The position numbers were made by a program, and so were the translations under genes. The notes below the pieces were generated by a model. It was not told the origin of the DNA. It made no database searches and saw only the letters and a program-made list of their open reading frames with translations. A stretch of 64,000 nucleotides of DNA, taken from assembly GCA_015066565.1 (NCBI GenBank), contig SVOB01000001.1, positions 806,001-870,000 on the forward strand, written 5' to 3'. This stretch comes from Oscillospiraceae bacterium (GTDB lineage: Bacteria > Bacillota > Clostridia > Oscillospirales > Acutalibacteraceae). The first letter of the stretch is position 1, and each line of letters begins with the position of its first letter. Of the stretch, positions 1-8,663 are shown in pieces.

Positions 1-1
1 T

Positions 2-319
2 CAGAAACAGCCCTATGTGCGTTCGCTTGACGTAGCCGAATACATGGGCTTTTCAAAGCCGAGCGTAAGCCGCGCCGTCGGTCTTTTAAGAAACGGCGGT
101 TACCTTGATACCGACGAGGACGGTCATCTTATTCTGACCGAGCTCGGAAAAGAAATTGCCGAAAAGATTTATGAACGCCATCAGGTGCTTACCGACGTTC
201 TTATTAAACTCGGAGTGAGCGAACCAACCGCAACTGACGACGCCTGTAAAATCGAACATGATATAAGCGACGAAACCTTTAAGGCAATAAAAAAACTTGC
301 AAAAAAGTTAAATAAATAA
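2..319 (+). CDS. DtxR/MntR-like metal-dependent regulator, 3' part
   Basis: The 3' end of a gene that begins before the window: the frame is open from base 2 and no start codon is needed inside. The first visible residues (QKQPYVRSLDVAEYMGFSKP) and the following KPSVSRAVGLLRNGGYL match the winged-helix DNA-binding domain of the DtxR/MntR family of Fe/Mn-responsive repressors. Downstream, the ERH segment and the CKIEHDIS segment (Cys, Glu and His ligands typical of the metal-binding dimerisation domain) are present. The protein ends after about 106 visible residues in a Lys-rich tail, without an SH3-like domain, as in MntR-type short members. It most likely represses metal-uptake genes. A hairpin terminator follows immediately. 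The metal specificity cannot be told from this part. Confidence 0.8.
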   Translation, partial: QKQPYVRSLDVAEYMGFSKPSVSRAVGLLRNGGYLDTDEDGHLILTELGKEIAEKIYERHQVLTDVLIKLGVSEPTATDDACKIEHDISDETFKAIKKLAKKLNK

Positions 320-324
320 AAAAT

Positions 325-356
325 AAAAGCAGAAGCTCGAAAGAACTTCTGCTTTT
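325..356. terminator. Bidirectional rho-independent terminator
   Basis: Perfect 11-bp stem, AAAAGCAGAAG (325-335) with CTTCTGCTTTT (346-356), loop of 10 nt. It has A-tract and T-tract flanks, so it can end both the plus-strand regulator and the convergent YebC gene. Confidence 0.85.
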
Positions 357-370
357 TGATTTTACTGTTT

Positions 371-1111
371 TTATCCTTCGTAATCGTCTTCGTTTTCCCA
401 GTTGTGATAAACCTCCTGAACGTCGTCGTTATCCTCAAACATTTCAAGCATTTTGCCCATGTTCTTGATATCGTCCTCGTTTGAGAGAGTTGTATAAGTT
501 CCGGGAATGTAAGCGACGTCTGCCGAAAGGATTGTGTAACCCTTTGCGGCGAGGTCATCGTTGATAGCGCCCATATCCGTAGGCTCGGTGCGAACGTCAA
601 ACACGTCGTCGTCAGCAATAAAATCAACTGCGCCCGCTTCAAGAGCGTCGGTCATAAGAGCGTCCTCGTCAACGCCCTCCTTATCAATAATAATCTGTCC
701 CTGCTTTGTGAACATAAAGGATACGCAGCCTGTTGTACCCATATTTCCGCCGTACTTATCGAAATAGTGGCGAACGTCGGCAGCAGTACGGTTACGGTTA
801 TCGGTAAGAGTAAGAACCATTACCGCAATACCCGACGGGCCGTAGCCTTCGTAAGTAATCGCTTCGTAATTGGTAGCGTCGCCGTCGCCGGCAGCCTTTT
901 TGATAATTCTGTCGATATTTTCGTTCGGAACGTTAGCCGCCTTTGCCTTGGCGATAATATCCTTTAACTTTGAATTACCCGCAGGGTCGGGACCGCCCTC
1001 ACGGACCGCAACGGCAATTTCCCTTCCGATTTTGGTGAAAACCTTAGCTCGCTGATTATCGGTTTTCTCCTTCTTTCTTTTAATCGTACTCCATTTTGAA
1101 TGTCCGGACAT
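371..1111 (-). CDS. YebC/PmpR family protein (TACO1-like)
   Basis: 246 residues, the normal length for the YebC/TACO1 family. The N-terminus MSGHSKWSTIKRKKEKTD and the segments AVREGGPDPAGNSKL and YEGYGPSGIAVMV are family hallmarks. Members were first annotated as DNA-binding regulators; more recent work on several bacterial members and on mitochondrial TACO1 links them to relief of ribosome stalling, for instance at polyproline. Which role holds here is not visible. The start ATG at 1109-1111 follows a purine-rich site (AGGGGAA on the minus strand). It is monocistronic, convergent with the metal regulator, and preceded by a repeat-rich intergenic region. Confidence 0.93.
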   Translation of the reverse strand: MSGHSKWSTIKRKKEKTDNQRAKVFTKIGREIAVAVREGGPDPAGNSKLKDIIAKAKAANVPNENIDRIIKKAAGDGDATNYEAITYEGYGPSGIAVMVLTLTDNRNRTAADVRHYFDKYGGNMGTTGCVSFMFTKQGQIIIDKEGVDEDALMTDALEAGAVDFIADDDVFDVRTEPTDMGAINDDLAAKGYTILSADVAYIPGTYTTLSNEDDIKNMGKMLEMFEDNDDVQEVYHNWENEDDYEG

Positions 1112-1244
1112 ACAGTATATTCCCCTTTTTCAAGAAATCTTTTTAACTTAAGTATTTTAACACAGACATTCGTTTTTTGCAATAGTATTTGGCAATCAAA
1201 CTATCTGACGTAACAAAGTCCCAACCGAAAACATATTGATTATT

Positions 1245-1468
1245 GCGGGACGTCGAGACGCCGTCCCCTACGATATTGTTTTAATTCATATCATTCCGTA
1301 GGGACGAGCATTGCTCGTCCGTTTTTAATTTGATAATCATTAAACGGGAGGGCACGGAGACCCTCCCCTACAAAATAATTGCGTTAATTATCAAGTTATA
1401 TAGGGGCTTCGTTTCCACGCCCGCCCGAATATATCGGTTATTGCGGGACGGGAGACCCGTCCCCTACG
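1245..1468. repeat. Cluster of five alternating GTAGGG palindromes
   Basis: Five palindromic units at about 1245-1270, 1297-1321, 1345-1371, 1401-1427 and 1443-1468. Each has a GTAGGG(G) or TAGGGG end and a C(C)CG end and can fold into a hairpin. Unit orientations alternate strictly (minus, plus, minus, plus, minus). Arm sequences differ between units but stay complementary within each, e.g. GACGAGCATTGCTCGTC in one and GAGGGcacggagaCCCTC in another. The fourth unit is the least symmetric. The same family recurs at 29771-29795 and 61774-61953. The units fill the otherwise non-coding gap between the YebC gene and nifJ, and no ORF was recognised here. Confidence 0.85.
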
Positions 1469-1514
1469 GATAAACGAAAAACTGTTCGGTGACACTTAAA
1501 ATGACGAAAAAACA

Positions 1515-1544
1515 AAAAGGGAAGTCCCGGGGGACTTCCCTTTT
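1515..1544 (-). terminator. Terminator of nifJ
   Basis: Perfect 14-nt arms AAAAGGGAAGTCCC (1515-1528) and GGGACTTCCCTTTT (1531-1544), lying 18 nt beyond the nifJ stop codon. On the minus strand the stem is followed by TTTTTGTTTTTTC. Confidence 0.9.
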
Positions 1545-1562
1545 ATTTTGTTTTAACGTCGA

Positions 1563-4500
1563 TTATTCCTCAACGCTGTAGAGTTCCTTAAGCTTAAGAA
1601 GGTGAGCATATCTGTCGTTTGCGACTGTTTCACTCTTAGCGAAGAGCTCTTCAGCTCTTTCGGGGAATTCACGTGTAAGACGTGAATAACGAGCCTCGTT
1701 AAGAAGGAAGTCACGGTAGCTGCCTGTAGCTTCCTTGCTGTCAACGGTGAAGGGATTCTTACCTTCAGCCTTGAGAGCCGGGTTGTAGCGGAACATATTC
1801 CAGTAACCGCAGTCAACAGCCTTCTTCATCTCAGCCTGGCAGTTTGTCATACCGCCCTTGATTGAGTGCATTTCGCACGGTGCATAAGCGATAATGATTG
1901 ACGGGCCGTGGTAAGCTTCAGCCTCAGTGATAGCCTTGATTGTCTGGTTGTTATCAGCGCCCATAGCAATCTGAGCAACATAGACATAACCGTAGCTCAT
2001 AGCAATTTCGGCAAGGCTCTTCTTGGCTATAGACTTACCTGCAGCTGCGAACTGAGCAACCTGACCGATGTTGGAAGCCTTTGAAGCCTGGCCGCCTGTA
2101 TTTGAGTAAACCTCGGTATCGAATACCATAATGTTTACATCTTCGCCGGAAGCGAGAACGTGGTCAACGCCGCCGAAGCCGATATCATAAGCCCAGCCGT
2201 CGCCGCCGAAGATCCAGATTGACTTCTTAGCGAGATATTCTTTATTTTCAAGGATGTCTTTCTTCATTTCGCAATCACAGTCAAAGCCCTCGAGAGCCTT
2301 AACAAGTTCAGCCGAAGCAGCCTTGTTAGCCTCGCCGTCGGAAAGAGTATCAAGATAAGCCTTGCAAGCGTCAAGTACGTCTGCGGAAGCCTTACCCTCC
2401 TCTGCAATAGCCTCAACCTTACCGATGAGTCTGTTGCGGATTGCGTTCTGACCAAGGTACATACCGAAGCCGTGCTCAGCGTTGTCTTCAAACAGTGAGT
2501 TAGCCCATGCGGGACCGTGGCCTTCCTTATTTACCGTATAGGGTGATGTTGCAGCAGGACCGCCCCAGATTGACGAACAACCTGTAGCATTTGAAATGTA
2601 CATTCTGTCGCCGAAGAGCTGAGTGATAAGTCTTGCATAGCTTGTTTCAGCACAGCCTGCGCAGGAGCCTGAGAACTCAAGAAGAGGAGTCTTGAACTGG
2701 CTGCCGATAACTGTGTTGTTAGCAAGGTCATCCTTAACGGAAACGTTCTTAACCATGTAATCAAATGCAGGCTGCTTAGCATCCTGTGATTCACGGGAAA
2801 CCATCTTAAGAGAATTTGTCGGGCAAACGCCGATACAAACGCCGCATCCCATACAGTCAAGCGGAGAAACAGCCATTGTATACATATATTCGCCCTTGCC
2901 CTTACCCTTCTTATCTACAAGAGTAGCGCACTCGGGAGCGTTCTTAGCCTCGTCTGCGTTAAGAGCGAACGGACGGATTGTAGCGTGAGGACAAACATAA
3001 GCGCACTTATTACACTGAGCGCAGGTTGAGCCGTCCCACTCGGGAACCATAACTGCTACGCCGCGCTTCTCATAAGCGGCAGCGCCCTGCTCAAATGTAC
3101 CGTCAGCGTGGTCAACAAATACCGAAACGGGAAGTGAATCGCCGTCCATCTTTCCGACGGGCTTCATAATTTCGTCAACCATCTTGACAAGCTTCGGTGC
3201 GCCTTCGCTCTTTTCTTCCTTAGCGTCGTCTGTTGCTGTAGCCCAATCAGCAGGGATATCAATCTTAACATAAGCTGAAGCGCCGGCGTCGATAGCCTTT
3301 TCGTTCATCTCAACGATTTCCTTACCCTTCTTCATGAACTTCTGAGCCTTTTCCTTCATATAGCCGATTGCTTCCTCAGCAGGAAGAACCTTTGCAAGTG
3401 AGAAGAACGAGGACTGAAGAACAGTGTTTGTACGCTTGCCGAGGCCGATCTGAGCGGCGAGGTCGATAGCGTTAACTGTATAGAGCTGGATATTGTTCTT
3501 AGCGATATACTGCTTTGTTTCAGCGTTGAGCTTTTCAGCGAGTTCCTTCTCATCCCACTGACAGTTGATGAGGAATACGCCGCCGGGCTTAACGTCCTGA
3601 ACCATCTTGAAGCCCTTTTCAATGTATGAGGGGTTATGGCAGGCAACAAAGTCAGCCTTGTTTATGTAGTAAGAGCTCTTAATCGGGCTGTCGCCGAAAC
3701 GAAGGTGGGAGATTGTAACGCCGCCCGTCTTCTTTGAGTCGTACTGGAAATAAGCCTGAACATATTTGTCGGTATGGTCGCCGATAATCTTGATGGAGTC
3801 CTTGTTTGCGCCGACTGTACCGTCGCCGCCGAGACCCCAGAACTTGCACTCGATTGTGCCCTCTGCCGCAGTGATGGGAGCGGGAACTTCGGTGAGTGAA
3901 AGGTGTGTAACGTCATCATTGATGCCGATTGTGAACTGACGTGCGGGCTTGTCCTTCTTAAGCTCGTCATATACAGCGAAGATGCTTGAGGGCGGTGTGT
4001 CCTTTGAGCCGAGGCCGTATCTGCCGCCTGTAACAATTGCGCTTCTGCCCGTGTCGTTAAGAGCAGCGACAACGTCAAGGAAGAGAGGCTCGCCTATAGA
4101 GCCGGGCTCCTTTGTTCTGTCAAGAACCGCAATCTTCTTAACTGTTGCGGGAATTGCCTCTGAAAGCTTTTCAGCGGCGAACGGTCTGTAAAGACGAACC
4201 TTAACAAGACCTACCTTCTCGCCCTTGGCAAGAAGATAATCGATAACCTCTTCCGCAACGTCGCATACAGAACCCATAGCGATAATGATTCTGTCAGCGT
4301 CAGCGGCGCCGTAGTAGTTGAAGAGTTTATAGTCAGTACCGAGCTTAGCGTTGACCTTATCCATATAGCTTTCAACGATTGCCGGAACCTTATCGTAATA
4401 TTCGTTACAAGCCTCTCTGTGCTGGAAGAAGATATCGCCGTTCTCGTGTGAACCGCGCATAACGGGTCTTTCGGGGTTGAGGGCGCGCTTGCGGAACGCG

Positions 4501-5126
4501 TTAACAGCGTCCATATTGCACATTTCTTTAAGGTCCTCATAATCCCAAACCTTAATCTTCTGGATTTCGTGAGAGGTACGGAAGCCGTCGAAGAAGTTGA
4601 TAAAGGGAACTCTTGACTCGATTGTTGCAAGGTGAGCAACTGCGCCGAGGTCCATAACTTCCTGAACGTTGGTTTCAGCGAGCATAGCGAAGCCTGTCTG
4701 ACGGCAAGCGTAAACGTCCGAATGGTCGCCGAAAATGTTAAGTGCGTGTGAAGCTACGCAACGAGCTGAAACGTGGAAAACGCTCGGAAGAAGCTCGCCT
4801 GCGATTTTGTACATGTTGGGAATCATAAGAAGAAGTCCCTGAGAAGCGGTATAAGTGGTGGTAAGAGCACCTGCCGCAAGTGAACCGTGAACGGTACCTG
4901 CTGCGCCTGCTTCCGACTGCATCTCGGCTACCTTAACGGTTGTGCCGAAGATGTTTTTCTGGCCGTTAGCGGACCACTGATCAACGTAGTCAGCCATCGG
5001 GCTTGAAGGTGTAATGGGGTAAATGCCCGCTACCTCTGTGAACGCATAGGACACATAAGCGGCGGCGTTGTTACCGTCCATTGTCTTGGACTTTCTGCTT
5101 ACGACAGCCTTGTTTTCTGATGCCAT
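1563..5126 (-). CDS. nifJ: Pyruvate:ferredoxin (flavodoxin) oxidoreductase
   Basis: Single-chain 1187-residue PFOR, which decarboxylates pyruvate to acetyl-CoA, CO2 and reduced ferredoxin in anaerobes. In order: the N-terminal pyruvate-binding domain (YPITPSSPMADYVDQW near residue 30), the gamma/linker domains, a 2x[4Fe-4S] ferredoxin domain (CAQCNKCAYVCP near 700 and CMGCGVCIGVCP near 756), the proximal-cluster cysteines (CAGCAET near 820), and the TPP-binding GDGWAYDIGFGG near 975 with EVYSNTGGQ after it. I chose the ATG at 5124-5126 because AAGGAGG sits just upstream; an in-frame extension of 19 residues to 5183 lacks such a site. Monocistronic, with its own promoter and terminator. Codon use is strongly biased, as for a highly expressed central enzyme. 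Confidence 0.97.
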   Translation of the reverse strand: MASENKAVVSRKSKTMDGNNAAAYVSYAFTEVAGIYPITPSSPMADYVDQWSANGQKNIFGTTVKVAEMQSEAGAAGTVHGSLAAGALTTTYTASQGLLLMIPNMYKIAGELLPSVFHVSARCVASHALNIFGDHSDVYACRQTGFAMLAETNVQEVMDLGAVAHLATIESRVPFINFFDGFRTSHEIQKIKVWDYEDLKEMCNMDAVNAFRKRALNPERPVMRGSHENGDIFFQHREACNEYYDKVPAIVESYMDKVNAKLGTDYKLFNYYGAADADRIIIAMGSVCDVAEEVIDYLLAKGEKVGLVKVRLYRPFAAEKLSEAIPATVKKIAVLDRTKEPGSIGEPLFLDVVAALNDTGRSAIVTGGRYGLGSKDTPPSSIFAVYDELKKDKPARQFTIGINDDVTHLSLTEVPAPITAAEGTIECKFWGLGGDGTVGANKDSIKIIGDHTDKYVQAYFQYDSKKTGGVTISHLRFGDSPIKSSYYINKADFVACHNPSYIEKGFKMVQDVKPGGVFLINCQWDEKELAEKLNAETKQYIAKNNIQLYTVNAIDLAAQIGLGKRTNTVLQSSFFSLAKVLPAEEAIGYMKEKAQKFMKKGKEIVEMNEKAIDAGASAYVKIDIPADWATATDDAKEEKSEGAPKLVKMVDEIMKPVGKMDGDSLPVSVFVDHADGTFEQGAAAYEKRGVAVMVPEWDGSTCAQCNKCAYVCPHATIRPFALNADEAKNAPECATLVDKKGKGKGEYMYTMAVSPLDCMGCGVCIGVCPTNSLKMVSRESQDAKQPAFDYMVKNVSVKDDLANNTVIGSQFKTPLLEFSGSCAGCAETSYARLITQLFGDRMYISNATGCSSIWGGPAATSPYTVNKEGHGPAWANSLFEDNAEHGFGMYLGQNAIRNRLIGKVEAIAEEGKASADVLDACKAYLDTLSDGEANKAASAELVKALEGFDCDCEMKKDILENKEYLAKKSIWIFGGDGWAYDIGFGGVDHVLASGEDVNIMVFDTEVYSNTGGQASKASNIGQVAQFAAAGKSIAKKSLAEIAMSYGYVYVAQIAMGADNNQTIKAITEAEAYHGPSIIIAYAPCEMHSIKGGMTNCQAEMKKAVDCGYWNMFRYNPALKAEGKNPFTVDSKEATGSYRDFLLNEARYSRLTREFPERAEELFAKSETVANDRYAHLLKLKELYSVEE

Positions 5127-5186
5127 AGTAAGTTTTTCCTCCTTGAAAATGTATACATTTTTAAGCATTAATTTTTGCCACATACA

Positions 5187-5215
5187 ATAATAACAAATTT
5201 AAGTTTTTATGTAAA
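5187..5215 (-). promoter_or_regulatory. Promoter of nifJ
   Basis: On the minus strand TTTACA (5210-5215), 17-bp spacer, TATTAT (5187-5192). This would give a leader of roughly 55 nt before the nifJ ATG. No Rex-type operator was recognised. Confidence 0.6.
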
Positions 5216-5298
5216 GTGTCATTTTAGAAAAATAATATGGAATTTTCGGCGTTTTATGGTATAAAATGTGTGTATTTTTTCCAACGATTCAACCGTAC

Positions 5299-5327
5299 TT
5301 GACTAAAGTCATAATTAATTGTATAAT
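5299..5327 (+). promoter_or_regulatory. Promoter of the CNNM/CorC gene
   Basis: TTGACT (5299-5304), 17-bp spacer, TATAAT (5322-5327), a near-consensus housekeeping promoter about 56 bp before the start codon. Confidence 0.8.
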
Positions 5328-5383
5328 ACAAGGTAATTTACAAATAATGTAAATTACAACATTTCTTATTATCGAAAGGAGTT

Positions 5384-6754
5384 ATGTCTTTTATGGACGA
5401 CCCCGGACCTGCGACTATTATTTTCCAGGTACTTATTTTATTTGTTCTCATCCTTATCAACGCGTTTTTTGCCATGAGCGAAATTGCGATTATTTCGCTT
5501 AACGACGCGAAAATCGAAAAGATGGCTGAGGACGGCCACAAAAAAGCAAAAATGATTAAAAAGCTGACAAGGAATTCCTCAAATTTTTTGTCAACAATCC
5601 AGATTGGCGTTACGCTTGCGGGCTTCTTGACCTCAGCTTCGGCGGCTCAGTCGTTCGCAACCATGATTGCAGACGCGCTTTCGCCGAAATGGACCGCCCT
5701 GCCCTATAATTTCATTTTAGGACTTGCAACGGTAGTAATAACAATTCTTGTTTCGTACTTTTCGCTCGTTCTCGGCGAGCTGGTACCGAAAAAAATTGCT
5801 ATGCAAAAGCCTGAAAAGGTTTCGTTCGCAGTTGCGAAAACGCTTCTCGTTTTTTCAAAAATCGTCAAGCCCTTCGTTAAAATCCTTTCGCTTTCAACCA
5901 ACGGCGTAGTAAGGCTTTTCGGCCTTGACCCGAACGCGGGCGACGAGGTTGTTACGGAGGAAGAAATTCGAATGATGGTTGACGTCGGCGAGGAAAAGGG
6001 CGTTATAGAAAGCGAACAGAAGGAAATGATTAACAACATTTTCGAGTTCGACGATATTGACGTTGCGGATATTATGACGCACCGTACCGATATGGAATGT
6101 ATTGAGGTTGACGAGCCGCTTCAGGCTATTCTTCCGATAGCGATTGAAAGCGGTCACTCGAGAATACCCGTCTATGACGACGACCCCGACAACATAATCG
6201 GCGTTGTTTACGTTAAGGATTTACTCCCCTATGTAGGAACGACTATCCCTAAGAGCAAAACCCTTCGCCATATTATGCGAAAGGCTATGTATATCCCCGA
6301 GTCAAAGAACTGCGGCGAGCTTTTTAATGAGATGACCGAAAAGAAAATCCAGATGGCTATCGTCATTGACGAATACGGCGGAACAGCGGGTATAGTTACT
6401 CTCGAGGACCTGCTTGAAGCGATTGTCGGCAATATTCAGGACGAATACGATAACGAGGACGAGGAAATTTCGGTCATTGACGAAACAACCTTTACAATCG
6501 ACGGCATAACCGATATTGAAGAGGTCGAGGAGGAGCTTGACATAAAGCTCCCCGAGGGCGACTACGATACGCTCGGCGGCTTTATTATAAGCGAACTCGG
6601 TTTTCTTCCCGAGGACGGAGAAATGAACACCGTTGAATATAACGGAATTGAATTCACGGTTCTCAATGTTGAGGACAGAAGGATAGGAAAGGTCAAGGTT
6701 CATATTCTCCCTAAACCCGAGGGCGAAAACGAAGACGCCGAAGAGGACGAATAA
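5384..6754 (+). CDS. CNNM/CorC (hemolysin TlyC-like) membrane protein
   Basis: 456 residues, usual for the family. An N-terminal CNNM (DUF21) membrane domain carries hydrophobic segments near residues 8-30, 75-95 and 105-130 with the LGELVPKKIAMQ motif. Two CBS domains follow (about 200-330; DIMTHRTDMECIE, GHSRIPVYDD, MAIVIDEYGGTAGIVTLEDLLE) and then a C-terminal CorC/HlyC transporter-associated domain (DIEEVEEELDIKLPEGDYDTLGGFI). Relatives are implicated in Mg2+ or other divalent-cation export; the hemolysin name is historical. The start follows GAAAGGAG. It has its own promoter and terminator. The substrate is not proven by the sequence. Confidence 0.92.
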   Translation: MSFMDDPGPATIIFQVLILFVLILINAFFAMSEIAIISLNDAKIEKMAEDGHKKAKMIKKLTRNSSNFLSTIQIGVTLAGFLTSASAAQSFATMIADALSPKWTALPYNFILGLATVVITILVSYFSLVLGELVPKKIAMQKPEKVSFAVAKTLLVFSKIVKPFVKILSLSTNGVVRLFGLDPNAGDEVVTEEEIRMMVDVGEEKGVIESEQKEMINNIFEFDDIDVADIMTHRTDMECIEVDEPLQAILPIAIESGHSRIPVYDDDPDNIIGVVYVKDLLPYVGTTIPKSKTLRHIMRKAMYIPESKNCGELFNEMTEKKIQMAIVIDEYGGTAGIVTLEDLLEAIVGNIQDEYDNEDEEISVIDETTFTIDGITDIEEVEEELDIKLPEGDYDTLGGFIISELGFLPEDGEMNTVEYNGIEFTVLNVEDRRIGKVKVHILPKPEGENEDAEEDE

Positions 6755-6763
6755 CACAAAAAC

Positions 6764-6799
6764 ATACCGCTTCAAAATCATTTGAGGCGGTATTTTTTC
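6764..6799 (+). terminator. Terminator after the CNNM/CorC gene
   Basis: ATACCGCTTCAAA (6764-6776) pairs with TTTGAGGCGGTAT (6781-6793) with one G-T wobble and a 4-nt loop, followed by TTTTT. Confidence 0.85.
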
Positions 6800-6853
6800 T
6801 AAGGTTTCCCCTTTATTTGTCTATTTTACATAATTTTCGGTTCGCTTTAGCGT

Positions 6854-6885
6854 GCTAATACGCTAATTTGCTAATTGACTAATTC
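6854..6885. repeat. Four tandem 8-bp repeats at the his promoter
   Basis: GCTAATAC, GCTAATTT, GCTAATTG and ACTAATTC start at 6854, 6862, 6870 and 6878. The last two copies overlap the -35 element of the histidine-operon promoter. The period of exactly 8 bp suggests an operator array or a slippage-prone tract. Confidence 0.7.
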
Positions 6886-6903
6886 GTTAAAATAGGCTAT
6901 AAT
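6875..6903 (+). promoter_or_regulatory. Promoter of the histidine operon
   Basis: TTGACT (6875-6880), 17-bp spacer, TATAAT (6898-6903). Transcription would start near 6910, leaving only about 24 nt before hisZ. There is therefore no room for a T-box or His-leader attenuator behind this promoter. Confidence 0.8.
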
Positions 6904-6933
6904 CGTATAAAATCTTTTGAAAGGGTTTTAAAT

Positions 6934-8046
6934 ATGACGGACGAATTATACGTTTTATCAAAAGAGGAACAGCTTAAGCTGAGACTTCGCGCCATATACG
7001 AAAGTCACGGCTTTAAAAAGGCTTCGGTTAATAAGTTCGAGCCTTATGACCTTTATGTCGATAACAAGAGCTTTCTCAACACCGACAAAATAATCTCGTT
7101 TATGGACCTTGACGGCAAACTGCTCTCCTTAAAGCCTGACGTCACGCTTTCAATTGTCAGAAAGATGCCCGACGAAAAAATTAAGGGCTTTACTAAGGTT
7201 TACTATGATGAGGACGTCGTCAGAGTCCCCTTCGGCTCAAGAGAATATAAGGAAATAAACCAGACGGGTATTGAAATTCTCGGCGAAATCGACGAATGCG
7301 CAAAGGTCGAAGCGATTTATCTCGCCCTGCGTTCGCTTAAGGAAATCGGTCAGCCGTTCGTACTTGATATTTCGCATATGGGCTTTGTTTCGTCGCTTCT
7401 TGACGAATGTTCAATTTCGCTTGAAGAGAAAAAGACGCTCAACTCCTTTATTTACAGCAGAAACACCCACGAGCTTGAAAAGGAACTGGAGAAACTTGAT
7501 ATTCCCGAAAAATTAAAGGAAAACATATCGGCGCTTCCGCTTCTTTACGGCCCGTTTGAAAAAACGCTTGAAAAGGCAAAAACTCTTGCCGTAGGCGAAA
7601 GCTCGCTCAACGCTTTAAAGGAGCTTGAAAGTCTTTACAATTCGCTTCGCTTCAGTCCCCTTTCGGAAAACATAAGCCTTGATTTTTCAATCGTGAACGA
7701 CCTTGACTACTATAACGGAATTATTTTCCAGGGCTATATTCAGGGACTTTCAAAAATAGTTTTAAAAGGCGGAAACTACGACTTTTTAACCAAAAAGATG
7801 GGTAAGGAAAGCGGCGCTATCGGCTTTGCGGTATACACAGACGAGCTTTCAAGGCTTCTCTTTGAGAAAAAGAGCTTTGACTGCGACGTGGTTATTCTGT
7901 ATGATGACTCAACCGAATTTTCAACCATTTTTGAAACCGCAAATTCACTTTTAAGCGATAATTTCTCAATTCGTATTGAAAGAGAGTTGCCCGAAAACTT
8001 CTCCGCCGCAAAGGTGCTTGATTTCAGGGAGGATAAAAATGCTTAA
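6934..8046 (+). CDS. hisZ: ATP phosphoribosyltransferase regulatory subunit HisZ
   Basis: 370-residue class II histidyl-tRNA-synthetase-like protein without the synthetase's anticodon-binding C-terminus. The motif-2-like stretch (SLKPDVTLSIVRKM) and FQGYIQGL near the C-terminal half are typical of HisZ, the partner that activates short-form HisG and mediates histidine feedback. It opens a ten-gene histidine operon and overlaps hisG by 8 nt, which fits an obligatory complex between the two products. The start codon has AAAGGG 9 nt upstream. It could be misread as a HisRS, but the length, missing C-terminal domain and neighbourhood decide against that. Confidence 0.93.
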   Translation: MTDELYVLSKEEQLKLRLRAIYESHGFKKASVNKFEPYDLYVDNKSFLNTDKIISFMDLDGKLLSLKPDVTLSIVRKMPDEKIKGFTKVYYDEDVVRVPFGSREYKEINQTGIEILGEIDECAKVEAIYLALRSLKEIGQPFVLDISHMGFVSSLLDECSISLEEKKTLNSFIYSRNTHELEKELEKLDIPEKLKENISALPLLYGPFEKTLEKAKTLAVGESSLNALKELESLYNSLRFSPLSENISLDFSIVNDLDYYNGIIFQGYIQGLSKIVLKGGNYDFLTKKMGKESGAIGFAVYTDELSRLLFEKKSFDCDVVILYDDSTEFSTIFETANSLLSDNFSIRIERELPENFSAAKVLDFREDKNA

Positions 8047-8659
8047 CATCGCTTTGCCGAAGGGCAGATTAGGTAAAAAAGTTTATTCGCTCTTTGCCGA
8101 AATAGGCTATGACTGCGAGGATATTTTCGAGGACAACCGCAAGCTGATTTTTGAAAACAGCGAAGGAACGGTCAGATATTTTCTCGTAAAGCCGTCGGAC
8201 GTTGCGATTTATGTTGAACGGGGCGCGGCCGATATAGGCGTTGTCGGAAAAGACATTCTTCTTGAAACCGAGCCTGACGTCTATGAGCTTCTCGACCTGA
8301 AATTGGGAAAATGCAAAATGGCGGTTGCGGCTAAAAACGGCTGGGTTGAAAACCCCGACGAGCCGCTGAGAGTTGCAACAAAATTTGTTAATATCGCTAA
8401 AACTTACTATAACTCAATCAACCGTGAAATTGACGTTATAAAGCTTCACGGCTCAATTGAATTAGCGCCTATTCTCGATATGAGCGACGTAATTGTCGAT
8501 ATAGTTGAAACGGGAACAACTCTTAAGGAAAACGACCTTAAGGTCTATACCGAAATTCTTCCCATAAGCGCAAGGTTTATTGCGAACAAAAACGCCTTTC
8601 GCTTCAAGAACGATATAATAATGAAAATCAACACGCAGTTAGCGGAAAAAATCGGGTGA
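8039..8659 (+). CDS. hisG: ATP phosphoribosyltransferase, short form, HisG
   Basis: 206 residues: the short HisG that lacks the C-terminal regulatory domain and works with HisZ. It joins ATP and PRPP to give phosphoribosyl-ATP, the committed step. Visible signatures are the N-terminal ALPKGRLGKK, the GAADIGVVGKD loop and the PRPP-binding DIVETGTTLKEN near residue 160. The start ATG at 8039 lies inside the end of hisZ behind GGGAGG; a longer in-frame reading from 7976 would overlap hisZ by 70 nt and looks unlike HisG. Feedback control probably runs through HisZ. Confidence 0.95.
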   Translation: MLNIALPKGRLGKKVYSLFAEIGYDCEDIFEDNRKLIFENSEGTVRYFLVKPSDVAIYVERGAADIGVVGKDILLETEPDVYELLDLKLGKCKMAVAAKNGWVENPDEPLRVATKFVNIAKTYYNSINREIDVIKLHGSIELAPILDMSDVIVDIVETGTTLKENDLKVYTEILPISARFIANKNAFRFKNDIIMKINTQLAEKIG

Positions 8660-8663
8660 AAAA

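Noticed and set aside
1112-1562. CRISPR array in the repeat-rich gap
   Set aside because: Units are palindromic, alternate in orientation, differ in core sequence and have no uniform spacers; no cas gene nearby.
6755-6933. His T-box or leader peptide ahead of hisZ
   Set aside because: A near-consensus promoter places the start about 24 nt before hisZ, leaving no space for antiterminator structures or a His-rich peptide.
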